Positions 7,876 to 16,464 of a DNA stretch of 64,000 nucleotides are shown here, one piece after another (position 1 is the first letter of the stretch; each line of letters opens with the position of its first letter). Origin of the DNA: Piscinibacter sp943370595. Its GTDB lineage: Bacteria; Pseudomonadota; Gammaproteobacteria; Burkholderiales; Burkholderiaceae_C. The notes below the pieces were generated by a model that saw nothing but the letters and a program-made list of their open reading frames with translations, had not been told where the DNA came from and did no database searches. The DNA is taken from positions 200,391 through 264,390 of the forward strand of contig CALRRO020000010.1 of the NCBI GenBank assembly GCA_943370595.1, read 5' to 3'. Made by a program: the position numbers and the translations under genes.

Positions 7876-8833
7876 CGCCGGCCGCGCGGATCACCTTCGC
7901 CCAGCGCTCACGCTCGCTGGCCATCAGTGTGGCCAGCGCAGCCGGCGCAGTGCCTGCGGCGCTGAAGTACTGGGCGAGCATCTTCGTGCGCACTTCGTCG
8001 CTCTTGATGATGCGCACCAGCTCGCGCGACAGCCGATCGACGATGGCCACCGGCGTCTTCGCCGGCGCCAGCACCGCCTGCCAGGAGATCGCTTCGAAGC
8101 CGGCAAAGCCCTGCTCGGCCAGCGTCGGGAACTCCGGCAGCGCCGCCGATCGGCCGAGCGTGGTCACGCCCAGGCCACGCAGCTTTCCGGCACGCACCTG
8201 GCCCATCGCGATACCGGGCACCATGAACCCGGCCTGCACCTGCCCGGCGAGGATGGCATTGACCACCTGCGGGAAGCCCTGGTACGGCACGTGCACGAGC
8301 TCGACACCGGCGCGGGTCTTGAACAGCTCCATCGCCAGGTGGGCCGCACTGCCGTTGCCCACGCTGCCGTAGTTCAACGCGCCCTGCTTCTCCTTCGCGA
8401 TGCGCACGAAGTCGGCGAGCGTCTCCGCACCGAGCTTCGGGTCGACCACCAGCAGGTTCGGCGAGGTCGCCACCAGCGTGACCGGCGCCAATTCCTTCGC
8501 CGGGTCGTAGGGCAGCGCCTTGCTCAGCAGCGGCGCAGTGACCAGCGGGCCCTGGATGGTGAACAGCAGCGTGTGGCCGTCGGGATCGGCCTTGGCGACC
8601 AGCCCGGTGCCGAGGTTGCCGCCCGCACCCGGCTTGTTGTCGACCACCACCGGCTGACCCAGCGCGGCGGCCAGCGGCTCGGCGACGAGGCGGCCGATCA
8701 GGTCCGGCGAACTGCCCGGCGGGAACGGAATGACCAGCTTGATCGGCCGCGACGGCCAGGCTTGTGACATCGCCGGCAACGCCAGCGCGGCGGCGGAAGC
8801 GGCGGCGCTGCACAGCAGCAGGCGGCGTTGCAT
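7862..8833 (-). CDS. Bug-family tripartite tricarboxylate transporter substrate-binding protein
   Basis: A 323-residue periplasmic solute-binding protein of the Bug (TctC-like) family, typical of Burkholderiales, where dozens of paralogues exist. A signal peptide ends near residue 25 (SQAWPSRPIK). The family loop GAGGNLGTGLVAKADPDG near residue 75 is present. The ATG start is chosen because GAGGAG lies seven bases upstream; a GTG 18 bases further up is less likely. No tctA/tctB membrane genes are nearby, so the ligand cannot be named. Confidence 0.9.
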   Translation of the reverse strand: MQRRLLLCSAAASAAALALPAMSQAWPSRPIKLVIPFPPGSSPDLIGRLVAEPLAAALGQPVVVDNKPGAGGNLGTGLVAKADPDGHTLLFTIQGPLVTAPLLSKALPYDPAKELAPVTLVATSPNLLVVDPKLGAETLADFVRIAKEKQGALNYGSVGNGSAAHLAMELFKTRAGVELVHVPYQGFPQVVNAILAGQVQAGFMVPGIAMGQVRAGKLRGLGVTTLGRSAALPEFPTLAEQGFAGFEAISWQAVLAPAKTPVAIVDRLSRELVRIIKSDEVRTKMLAQYFSAAGTAPAALATLMASERERWAKVIRAAGVKPE

Positions 8834-8858
8834 GGCGGTCTCCTCGTTCACGGCTCGT

Positions 8859-9842
8859 TCAGTGTTCGGGCCGCGCCTCGCGGCCCATCAACGCACCCAG
8901 CGCCTGCGCCGGAGTGATACGCCGCTCCAGCACGCCGACCACCGCCTCGGTGATCGGCATCGCGACCCGCAGTGCCTGCGCGCGCTGCAGCACCGTGGCG
9001 GCGCTGAGCACGCCTTCGGCGACATGGCCGAGCTCGGCCAGGATCTGCGACAGCGCGAGGCCGCGCGCCAGGCGCAGGCCCACCTGCCTGTTGCGCGACA
9101 GGTCGCCGGTGGTGGTGAGCACCAGATCGCCCAGGCCCGACAGGCCCATGAAGGTCTCGGCGCGCGCACCGAGGGCCAGGCCCAGGCGCGTCATCTCGGC
9201 CAGGCCGCGGGTGATCAGCGCAGCGCGGGCGTTCAGGCCGAGCTGCATGCCGTCGGCGATGCCGGTGGCGATGGCCATCACGTTCTTCACCGCGCCGCCG
9301 ACCTCGACGCCGACCGGGTCGGTCGAAGTGTAGACGCGCAAGTTCTCGCTGTGAAAGGCCTCCACCGCGCGCTCGGCCAGCGCGGCATCGCTGCTGGCCG
9401 CCACCAGCGCCGTCGGCTGGCCGCGTGCCACCTCGATCGCGAAGCTCGGGCCGGAGAGCACGCCACAGCGCAGTGCCGGCGCCGCGTCTCGCGCGATCTC
9501 GTGGCCGAGCCGGCCGGTGCCTTCCTGGAAGCCCTTGCACAGCCACAGCACGCCGGCAGCGTCGGCCGGCAGTCGCTGCAGCAGGCCTTCGAGACCGGCC
9601 ATCGGCGTGGCCACGACGATCAGCCCGCCGCGCGCATGCGCCACCGCGGCGTCGAAGTCGTCGTCGATGTGCAGTTCATCGGGCAGCGCCGCGTCGGGCA
9701 GGTAGCGGCGGTTGCTGCGCTGCTCGCGCATCGCCTGCGCCTGTGCCGCGTCACGCGCCCACAGGTGCGTCGGCTGGCGGATGCAGGCACTGGCGGCCAG
9801 CGCCGTGCCCCACGCGCCGGCGCCCAGCACCGTCAGGTTCAT
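8859..9842 (-). CDS. gpsA: Glycerol-3-phosphate dehydrogenase [NAD(P)+]
   Basis: A 327-residue cytosolic enzyme converting dihydroxyacetone phosphate to sn-glycerol-3-phosphate for phospholipid synthesis. The N-terminal Rossmann motif VLGAGAWGTALA and the segments LSGPSFAIEVARG and VKNVMAIATGIADG (with the catalytic-region Lys) are conserved. Its length equals the family norm. It follows secB by 19 bases, an arrangement (grxC-secB-gpsA) widespread in proteobacteria and indicating co-transcription. Confidence 0.97.
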   Translation of the reverse strand: MNLTVLGAGAWGTALAASACIRQPTHLWARDAAQAQAMREQRSNRRYLPDAALPDELHIDDDFDAAVAHARGGLIVVATPMAGLEGLLQRLPADAAGVLWLCKGFQEGTGRLGHEIARDAAPALRCGVLSGPSFAIEVARGQPTALVAASSDAALAERAVEAFHSENLRVYTSTDPVGVEVGGAVKNVMAIATGIADGMQLGLNARAALITRGLAEMTRLGLALGARAETFMGLSGLGDLVLTTTGDLSRNRQVGLRLARGLALSQILAELGHVAEGVLSAATVLQRAQALRVAMPITEAVVGVLERRITPAQALGALMGREARPEH

Positions 9843-9861
9843 GGGCGTGCCGGCGGGCGTA

Positions 9862-10332
9862 TCAGTTGACGCTGGTGATGATGCCCGAGCCGTTCTGGCC
9901 CGCGGCCTGGGCGCGCTGCGCCTCGTACATGGCCTGGAAGTTCACCTCGGCCAGCATCACCGGCGGGAAGCCGGCGCGTGTGCAGACGTCGGAGACGATT
10001 GCGCGCAGGTAGGGGTAGACGATGCCGGGGCAGGCGATGCCGATGATCTGGTCGAGCTGCTCGGCCGGGATGTTGCGGATCTCGAAGATGCCGGCCTGCT
10101 TGGCCTCGACCAGGAACAGCACCTTGTCGCTGACCTTGGTGGTGACCGTCGCGGTGACCGCCACTTCATAGACGCCATCGGCGATCGCCTCGGCACCCAG
10201 GCCGAGCTGGATGTCGACCGCCGGCTGCGATTGCTCGAGCAGGATCTGCGGCGAGTTGGGCTGCTCCAGCGACAGGTCCTTCAGGTACATGCGCTGGATC
10301 TGGAACACCGGGGTCTGGTTGTCGTCGGCCAT
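9862..10332 (-). CDS. secB: Protein-export chaperone SecB
   Basis: A 156-residue cytosolic chaperone that keeps preproteins unfolded and hands them to SecA. The conserved segments FQIQRMYLKDLSLE, EVAVTATV and CPGIVYPYLRAIVSD are present along the full usual length. It lies between grxC and gpsA in the same direction. Confidence 0.98.
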   Translation of the reverse strand: MADDNQTPVFQIQRMYLKDLSLEQPNSPQILLEQSQPAVDIQLGLGAEAIADGVYEVAVTATVTTKVSDKVLFLVEAKQAGIFEIRNIPAEQLDQIIGIACPGIVYPYLRAIVSDVCTRAGFPPVMLAEVNFQAMYEAQRAQAAGQNGSGIITSVN

Positions 10333-10400
10333 GGGAAATCTCTGTAGGGAGTGCCACCGCCGGAATGGCGGCGAGCCGGGGATTATCGCCGGGGTGTGTG

Positions 10401-10658
10401 TCAGGCCTGCAGCAGCGGAAGCAGCCCGCCGCGCTGGTCGAGCGCGTAGAGGTCGTCGCAGCCGCCGACGTGGGTGTCGCCGATGAAGATCTGCGGCACG
10501 GTGCGCCGGCCGGTGAGCTCGACCATGGTGTCGCGCTCGGCAGGGTTCAGGTCGACGCGGACCTCCTCGATCTGCTCGACCCCACGCTGCTTCAGCAGCG
10601 CCTTGGCACGCTGGCAGTACGGGCAGACCTGCGTGGTGTACATCTTCACGGCCGGCAT
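10401..10658 (-). CDS. grxC: Glutaredoxin 3
   Basis: An 85-residue class I dithiol glutaredoxin. The active site CPYC is at residues 12-15, and the glutathione-binding TVPQIFI and GGCDDL motifs follow in the usual order. It reduces protein disulfides and mixed disulfides with glutathione. It is located 11 bases downstream of the rhodanese gene and 68 bases upstream of secB. Confidence 0.97.
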   Translation of the reverse strand: MPAVKMYTTQVCPYCQRAKALLKQRGVEQIEEVRVDLNPAERDTMVELTGRRTVPQIFIGDTHVGGCDDLYALDQRGGLLPLLQA

Positions 10659-10669
10659 GTCGCTCTCCC

Positions 10670-11080
10670 TCAGGCGGTCTTCTCGACGGGCAGGTTGGCT
10701 TCGCGCCACGCAGCCAAGCCACCGGCCAGCACATGCGAATTCTCGAAGCCGAGCTTCTTCAGCGTGGCCACCGCGCGCAGCGCCCGCGTGCCCGTGGGGC
10801 AGACCACGACGACCGGCAGCGCCTTGTTCTTCGGCAGGTCGCCCGAGGCTTCCAGGCTGGCCAGCGGCACGTTCTTCGAGCCGACCACGTGGGCGCCGGC
10901 GTACTCGGCCGGTTCGCTGACATCGATCAGCACCGCCTTCTCGCGGTTGATCATCTGCACGGCCTGCGCCGGCGTGACACGCCCGCCACCGGCGCCTCGG
11001 CTGAGCATCGGCCACAGCAGCAGGCCGCCGGAGACGATGGCGGTGAAGAACAGAAACCAGTTGTCGAGAAAGAACTTCAC
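10670..11080 (-). CDS. Membrane-anchored rhodanese-like protein
   Basis: A 136-residue protein with one N-terminal transmembrane helix (about residues 5-25) and a single rhodanese domain. The active-site loop CPTGTR, with its catalytic Cys, is at about residue 94, so sulfurtransferase chemistry is possible. This gene heads the grxC-secB-gpsA group, as in many proteobacteria. A perfect TATAAT hexamer lies at 11114-11119 on the minus strand, but I see no good -35 at normal distance. Confidence 0.92.
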   Translation of the reverse strand: MKFFLDNWFLFFTAIVSGGLLLWPMLSRGAGGGRVTPAQAVQMINREKAVLIDVSEPAEYAGAHVVGSKNVPLASLEASGDLPKNKALPVVVVCPTGTRALRAVATLKKLGFENSHVLAGGLAAWREANLPVEKTA

Positions 11081-11183
11081 GTGGGCCTTCCGCCGCGACG
11101 AGGCAAAGTGCGAATTATAGAATTCAGCCTCTTCATCGCCGGGTCAACCGGCCATCTCCCCACAGAACGAGACCGATACGCCC

Positions 11184-11927
11184 ATGCACAAGCTCGTCCT
11201 CATCCGCCACGGCGAATCGACCTGGAACCTGGAAAACCGCTTCACCGGCTGGACCGACGTCGAGCTGACGCCCACCGGCGTGGCCCAGGCGCAGGAGGCT
11301 GGTCGCCTCCTCAAGGCCGAAGGCTACGAGTTCGACGTGGTGCACACCTCGGTGCTCAAGCGCGCCATCTGGACCACCTGGCACGCGCTCGACCAGATGG
11401 ACCGCACCTGGCTGCCGCTGGTCAAGACCTGGCGCCTGAACGAGCGCCACTACGGCGCGCTGCAGGGCCTGAACAAGGCCGAGACGGCGAAGAAGTTCGG
11501 CGACGAGCAGGTGCTGGTCTGGCGGCGCAGCTACGACACGCCGCCGCCTGCGCTGACGGCCGACGATCCTCGCTGCGAGCGCAGCGACCCTCGCTACGCC
11601 GGCCTGGCCACCGGCGAGGTGCCGCTGACCGAATGCCTGAAGGACACCGTCGCGCGCGTGCTGCCGTACTGGAACGACACCCTGGCACCGGCCATCCGCT
11701 CCGGCCGGAAGCTGCTGATCTCGGCGCATGGCAACAGCATCCGCGCCCTGGTGAAGTACCTCGACGGGATCTCCGACGAGGCCATCGTGAACCTGAACAT
11801 TCCCAACGGCATCCCGCTGGTCTACGAGCTGGACGATTCGCTCAAGCCGCTGCGCAGCTACTACCTCGGCGACGCCGAAGCGGCAGCAAAGGCCGCGGCT
11901 GCGGTGGCCAACCAGGGCAAGGCCTGA
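11184..11927 (+). CDS. gpmA: 2,3-bisphosphoglycerate-dependent phosphoglycerate mutase
   Basis: A 247-residue glycolytic enzyme interconverting 3- and 2-phosphoglycerate. The phosphohistidine motif LIRHGESTWN is at residues 5-14, and the second catalytic His is in the ISAHGNSIRAL segment near residue 182. Length and all motifs match the dPGM family. It is a single gene, divergent from the rhodanese operon and convergent with the PRPP synthetase-like gene. Confidence 0.98.
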   Translation: MHKLVLIRHGESTWNLENRFTGWTDVELTPTGVAQAQEAGRLLKAEGYEFDVVHTSVLKRAIWTTWHALDQMDRTWLPLVKTWRLNERHYGALQGLNKAETAKKFGDEQVLVWRRSYDTPPPALTADDPRCERSDPRYAGLATGEVPLTECLKDTVARVLPYWNDTLAPAIRSGRKLLISAHGNSIRALVKYLDGISDEAIVNLNIPNGIPLVYELDDSLKPLRSYYLGDAEAAAKAAAAVANQGKA

Positions 11928-11967
11928 ACGCAGCACCGGGACCGCGCCGCCGCTGCCCCGCGGTCGG

Positions 11968-12849
11968 TCACGCCAGCGCTGCGATAGCCGCCGCCAGCAG
12001 CGGTGCGACGGAGACCACGTTGCTCGGGTGAGGGATCGCGTCGGTGCTCCACACGCGCCGCACGCCGGCGGAGTTCAGCCGCTCGATCGCATCGCCGCCG
12101 AACAGGGCATGCACCACTGCGGCGTCGATCGATCGCACGCCGCGAGCCTGCAAGGCCTGGGCGGCCTGCACCAGCGTGTGCCCGGTGCTGGAGACGTCGT
12201 CGAGGATGACGACCTCGCGCCCGGCGAGCTCGCCCTCGGGCAGCTCGACCACCACGTCGCGGTCGCCGCGGCGCGTCTTGCGGCAGACCACGCCCTGCAG
12301 CCCGGTCGCCTCGCCGGCCGCGCGGACCCACTGTTCGGCCTCTTCGTCGGGTGCCACGAGCAGCGGTGGCCGCTCAGCCGGCCACTGCGCGGCGATCCAG
12401 CGCCCGAGCAGCGGCGCGGCGCTCAGGGCCACACCCTTCGCCCCGTGCATCACCTCGTCCAGCGAGTTGATGCGGTGCAGGTGCGGATCGATGGTGACCA
12501 CACGCTCGAACAGGTCGCCGAGGAAACCCACCACGATGCGCTGGCTGATCGCCTCGCCCGGCTGGAACGCGATGTCCTGCCGCATGTAGGCGAGGTAGGG
12601 CGAGGCCAGCGTCAGGTGGCGGGCGCCGAGCGTGCGCGCCGTCTTCGCGGTCAGCAGCAGTTGCACCAGCCGGTCGTTGGGCTGCTGCAGGCCGCGCAGC
12701 ACCACCACGTGCGCGGGCAGCGCCGGCGGCAGGGTCAGCTTGATCTCGCCGTCGGGGAAGCGGTGTTCGGCCACGAAGGCGAGCTCGCAGCCCAGTTCGC
12801 GTGCGAGACCGGTCGCCAGCGCGCGTTCTTCGGCAAAGGCCAGCAGCAT
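11968..12849 (-). CDS. Ribose-phosphate pyrophosphokinase-like protein (archaeal-type PRPP synthetase homologue)
   Basis: A 293-residue PRPP synthetase-like protein, shorter than the usual bacterial Prs (about 310-320). The N-terminal RFPDGEIKLTL element, a flexible-loop segment (CRKTRRGDRDVVVELPEG) resembling archaeal enzymes and the PRPP/ribose-5-phosphate loop VILDDVSSTGHTL near residue 216 are visible. It follows the AMP/thymidine-phosphorylase-like gene by 14 bases at the end of the pyr operon. This suggests that it uses a ribose phosphate released by that enzyme or otherwise serves salvage. The housekeeping prs is presumably elsewhere. Confidence 0.8.
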   Translation of the reverse strand: MLLAFAEERALATGLARELGCELAFVAEHRFPDGEIKLTLPPALPAHVVVLRGLQQPNDRLVQLLLTAKTARTLGARHLTLASPYLAYMRQDIAFQPGEAISQRIVVGFLGDLFERVVTIDPHLHRINSLDEVMHGAKGVALSAAPLLGRWIAAQWPAERPPLLVAPDEEAEQWVRAAGEATGLQGVVCRKTRRGDRDVVVELPEGELAGREVVILDDVSSTGHTLVQAAQALQARGVRSIDAAVVHALFGGDAIERLNSAGVRRVWSTDAIPHPSNVVSVAPLLAAAIAALA

Positions 12850-12863
12850 GGGTGTCCTCTCGA

Positions 12864-14429
12864 TCAGAACGTCGTCGCCTCGGGCGGCAGGATGTCGCGC
12901 GGCAGCTCGCTGGCCGGCCCGACACGGTAGCCCGGCTCGGCCGCGGCCTTGCGGCGGGCGAAGTCGAAGTCGGCGTCGAAGCGGGCGTGCACACGGTACA
13001 GCGCCTGGCCGGCCGCCACCGCATCGCCGAGACGGCACAGCAGCTCGAGCCCCGCACCCGGCACCTTGGGCGCGCCGGCCAGCTGCGCGATGCGCGCAAT
13101 GGCCAGGTTGTCGATGGCGGTGACCACGCCGTCGGCGGGTGCCGCCACCTCGAACGACAGCGGCGCCACCGGCGGCGACTTCCAGTCGAACGGCCGGCGG
13201 CCCTGCGCATCGATGATCTGGTTCATCTTGGCCAGCGCGCGGCCGGAGTCGAGGATATCGCGTGCGATCGCGAATCCGTCGCCACCGCGCACGTCGGGGT
13301 CGAACTCGATCACCCGGCCGGCCAGGCGCAGTGCCTTCTCCCGCAGGTCCATCGGCGCGGCGGGGTCGTTCTCGAGCACCTGCATCACGTCGCGCGCCTC
13401 CAGCACCGGGCCGATGCCGCGGCCGATTGGCTGGCGCCCGTCGGTGATCACCACGTCGATCTGCAGCTGCAGGTGCGCGGCGACGACCTCGAACAGCTTC
13501 TTCAGGCGCTGCGCCTCGGGCATGCTTCGCACCTTCGCGCTGGGGCCGACCGGGATGTCGAGCACCAGGTGCGTCGAGCCGGCAGCGATCTTCTTCGACA
13601 GGATGGAGGCGACCATCTGCCCGGGCGAGTCGATGCCCAGCGGCCGCTCGACGGCGATCAGCACGTCGTCGGCCGGCGACAGATCGGCGGTGCCGCCCCA
13701 GGCGAGGCAGCCGCCGGTGTCGCGCACGATCTGCGCGAGGCGCTCGAAGGGCAGCTCGACCTGCGCCAGCACCTCCATCGTGTCGGCCGTGCCGGCCGGC
13801 GACGTGATCGCGCGCGACGAGGTCTTCGGAATCAGCATGCCGTGCGCGGCGACGATGGGCACCACCAGCATCGAGGTGCGGTTGCCCGGGATGCCGCCGA
13901 TGCAGTGCTTGTCGACCACCGGGCCGCTGCGCACCTGGTGGTGCCAGTCGAGGCGGCGGCCGGCGGCGATCATCGCCTCGGTGAGGTGCAGCACCTCGTC
14001 GCGGTCCATCTCGAACTGGTTGGCGGCGACGACGAAGGCGGCCAGCTCGATCTTCGTGTACCGCATCTGCGCGATGTCGCGGATGATGCCGTGCAGGTCT
14101 TCGCGCGACAGCCGCTCGCCGGCGATCTTGCGGCGCAGCGCGGCAATCGACGCCGGTGCCTCGGCATGCTGCAGCCTGGCGCCGTGGCCGGCCGGCAGGC
14201 CGAGACGGTCGAAGGCCTGCTCGCTGAGGCCCAGCTCGGTCGGCCCGACGATGGCAGGATCGTCGACGATGTTGAGCACCGCCAGGATGGTCGATCCGTT
14301 GCCGCTGACCTCGACCTTCGACAGCGCCTGGAAGCCCTCGGCACGCACGGCGGTGCAATCGCGGTGCAGGTAGGCGACGTGCTCGCGGAAGGTGTCGATC
14401 GCGACACGGCGGATCGACAGCATGTTCAT
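12864..14429 (-). CDS. Thymidine phosphorylase family protein (AMP phosphorylase-like)
   Basis: A 521-residue protein of the long thymidine phosphorylase-like family related to archaeal AMP phosphorylase, rather than the roughly 440-residue DeoA. The extra N-terminal domain (about residues 1-85) precedes the phosphorylase core. The core shows VDKHCIGGIPGNRTSM (phosphate and substrate loop) and SSRAITSPAGTADTMEV. AMP phosphorylase releases ribose-1,5-bisphosphate from nucleoside monophosphates. An AGGAGG site precedes the ATG at 14429. It overlaps the plsC stop by four bases and is followed by a PRPP synthetase-like gene. Confidence 0.82.
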   Translation of the reverse strand: MNMLSIRRVAIDTFREHVAYLHRDCTAVRAEGFQALSKVEVSGNGSTILAVLNIVDDPAIVGPTELGLSEQAFDRLGLPAGHGARLQHAEAPASIAALRRKIAGERLSREDLHGIIRDIAQMRYTKIELAAFVVAANQFEMDRDEVLHLTEAMIAAGRRLDWHHQVRSGPVVDKHCIGGIPGNRTSMLVVPIVAAHGMLIPKTSSRAITSPAGTADTMEVLAQVELPFERLAQIVRDTGGCLAWGGTADLSPADDVLIAVERPLGIDSPGQMVASILSKKIAAGSTHLVLDIPVGPSAKVRSMPEAQRLKKLFEVVAAHLQLQIDVVITDGRQPIGRGIGPVLEARDVMQVLENDPAAPMDLREKALRLAGRVIEFDPDVRGGDGFAIARDILDSGRALAKMNQIIDAQGRRPFDWKSPPVAPLSFEVAAPADGVVTAIDNLAIARIAQLAGAPKVPGAGLELLCRLGDAVAAGQALYRVHARFDADFDFARRKAAAEPGYRVGPASELPRDILPPEATTF

Positions 14430-15166
14430 GCCCCCTCCTGCCTCAGCCGGCCGACGATGCCGTCGCGCAGGTGCTCGGCGAGCGCACGCCGGTCGGCGTG
14501 GCGCGTGGCCTGCGGCGCGTCGACGAACACCTCGGCGACCAGGCCTTCGGCCATCACCGTGGCCCACATCGACGCAAGCAGGCTGGTGTCGCCCACGTAG
14601 GCGGCCGCCTGGCTCACCGCCGAGTGCTCGTCGCGGTAGCGCAGCACGATGGGCTGCACCGGCGCCTCGGTGGCAATGGCCGCCTGCAGCAGGTTGGCGT
14701 GGAAGGGCAGCACGTCGTGGCCGTCGCTGGTCGTGCCTTCGGGGAACACGGCGACGATGTCGCCCGCCTTCAGCGCCTCGGCGATCTGGTGCACCACGCG
14801 CAGCGCGTCACGCTTGCGTTCGCGCTCGATGAACAGCGTGCCGCCGCTGGCGACGAGGTAGCCGATCAGCGGCCAGCGCTTGACGTCCGCCTTCGAGACG
14901 AAGCGCGCCGGCTGCACCGCGTCGATGGCCAGGATGTCGACCCAGGAGATGTGGTTGGCCACCAGCAGCACCGGCCCGGGGTGCACGCTGCCGCGCACCG
15001 CCAGCCGGATGCCCAGCGCGCGCAGCATGCGTGCCGACCAGCGCCCGACATGCGCCATGCGCTGCGCCGGCGTGATGAACGGGAAGACGATGGCGCAGAT
15101 CAGCGCGCCGCCGAGCGCCTGGCCGGTCGCCGCCGCCAGCCGCCAGAGCGCGCGCAGCACCCTCAC
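14426..15166 (-). CDS. plsC: 1-acyl-sn-glycerol-3-phosphate acyltransferase family protein
   Basis: A 246-residue membrane-associated acyltransferase of the PlsC/LPLAT family, which adds the second acyl chain during phosphatidic acid synthesis. The catalytic NHISWVD motif (the NHxxxxD box) lies at about residues 71-77, and the glycerol-phosphate-binding FPEGTTSDG follows at 141-149. One N-terminal hydrophobic helix is present. The GTG start overlaps the pyrC' stop by four bases (GTGA), and the gene overlaps the phosphorylase start likewise, so it is embedded in the pyr operon. Confidence 0.92.
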   Translation of the reverse strand: MRVLRALWRLAAATGQALGGALICAIVFPFITPAQRMAHVGRWSARMLRALGIRLAVRGSVHPGPVLLVANHISWVDILAIDAVQPARFVSKADVKRWPLIGYLVASGGTLFIERERKRDALRVVHQIAEALKAGDIVAVFPEGTTSDGHDVLPFHANLLQAAIATEAPVQPIVLRYRDEHSAVSQAAAYVGDTSLLASMWATVMAEGLVAEVFVDAPQATRHADRRALAEHLRDGIVGRLRQEGA

Positions 15167-16464
15167 CCGCGCGGCGCCTCGTAGGCGACGTGCCCGCCGA
15201 CCAGCGTGGCCATCACCGGGCCCGGCAGTTCGTAGCCGGCGAAGGGCGTGTGCTTGCCCTGGCTCTTCAGCGCGGAGGGCTGCACCGCCCAGTGCGCGGC
15301 GGGGTCGAACAGGCACAGGTCGGCGATGCCACCCTCGACGATGCGGCCGGCGCTCGAGCCCAGCGAGCCGAGTGCCTCGCCGAGCACCGCCACCGGGCGC
15401 TGCGTCACCGTGGCCAGCGTCTGCGCCAGCGACAGGCCGCTGTCGGCGCCCCACTTCAGCGCCAGGCCGAGCAGCAGTTCGAGGCCGGTGGCGCCGGGCT
15501 CGGCCTCGGCAAAGGGCAGGTTCTTGGCGTCCTCGTCGACCGGCGTGTGGTCGCTGACCAGCGCGTCGATGGTGCCGTCGGCCAGGCCGGCGCGGATGGC
15601 GTCGCGGTCACGCTGCTGGCGCAGCGGCGGCGTGACGCGCATGGCCGCGTTGAAGTAGCCGATGTCCACATCGGTCAGGTGCAGGCTGTTGACGCTGACG
15701 TCGCAGGTCACGGGCAAGCCCTCGGCCTTGGCGGCGCGCACCATCGCCACGCCGGCGGCGCTGCTGATGCGGCACAGGTGCACGCGCGCCCGGGTGTCGC
15801 GCACCAGTTCGAAGATCAGCGCCAGCGCGATGGTTTCGGCGATCGCCGGCACGCCGGACAGGCCCATGCGCGTGGCCAGCGGCCCCTTGGCCGCCACCCC
15901 GTTGCCCAGCCACGGGTCGTTCGGCCGCAGCCACACCGCGTAGCCGAAGGTCGAGGCGTACTGCAGCGCGCGGTGCAGCACCAGCGTGTCGCGGCACGGC
16001 GCCTCGGCCTGCGAGAAGCCGACGCAGCCGGCCTCGGTCAGTTCGGCCATCTCGGTCAGCGCCTCACCCTTCAGGCCGCGCGTCAGCGCACCCAGCGGGT
16101 AGAGCCTGGCCTGGTTGAGGTTGCGCGCGCGGAACTTGAGCATCTCGACCAGGCCGGGCTCGTCCAGCGGCGGGTCGGTGTCGGGCGGGCAGACCAGGCT
16201 GGTGACGCCGCCGGCCATCGCCGCGGCCATCTCGCTCTCCAGCATGCCTTCGTGCTCGTGGCCAGGCTCGCGCAGGCGAGCGGCCAGGTCGACCAGGCCC
16301 GGCGCGACCACCAGCCCGGTGGCATCGATGGTCCGGTTCGGCGTGAAGTCGGCCGTGACCCGGCCGATGCCGACGATGCGACCGGCGGCGATCGCGATGT
16401 CGCCGGTCTCGTCGCGCCCGCTGGCCGGATCGACGACGCGGCCGTTCTTGATGAGGATCTTCAT
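15163..16464 (-). CDS. pyrC: Dihydroorotase-like protein, probably non-catalytic (PyrC'/PyrX type)
   Basis: A 433-residue amidohydrolase-fold protein of the dihydroorotase family. In active enzymes the metal motif reads DxHxHLREPG; here the segment is DLAARLREPG, so both His ligands are replaced (residues 61 and 63). The usual TDHAPH element reads SDHTPVDEDAK. In Pseudomonas, an inactive dihydroorotase homologue encoded next to pyrB is required for assembly of aspartate carbamoyltransferase. I infer the same structural role here. Its start overlaps the pyrB stop by four bases. Confidence 0.9.
   Translation of the reverse strand: MKILIKNGRVVDPASGRDETGDIAIAAGRIVGIGRVTADFTPNRTIDATGLVVAPGLVDLAARLREPGHEHEGMLESEMAAAMAGGVTSLVCPPDTDPPLDEPGLVEMLKFRARNLNQARLYPLGALTRGLKGEALTEMAELTEAGCVGFSQAEAPCRDTLVLHRALQYASTFGYAVWLRPNDPWLGNGVAAKGPLATRMGLSGVPAIAETIALALIFELVRDTRARVHLCRISSAAGVAMVRAAKAEGLPVTCDVSVNSLHLTDVDIGYFNAAMRVTPPLRQQRDRDAIRAGLADGTIDALVSDHTPVDEDAKNLPFAEAEPGATGLELLLGLALKWGADSGLSLAQTLATVTQRPVAVLGEALGSLGSSAGRIVEGGIADLCLFDPAAHWAVQPSALKSQGKHTPFAGYELPGPVMATLVGGHVAYEAPRG

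Noticed and set aside
11114..11147. TATAAT with an upstream TTGACC before the rhodanese operon
   Set aside because: The spacing is 22 bases, outside the normal range; only the -10-like hexamer is noted in the gene entry.
11940..11965. Inverted repeat GACCGCG/CGCGGTC between gpmA and the PRPP synthetase-like gene
   Set aside because: The loop is long (12 bases) and there is no T-run on either side, so a terminator call is not supported.
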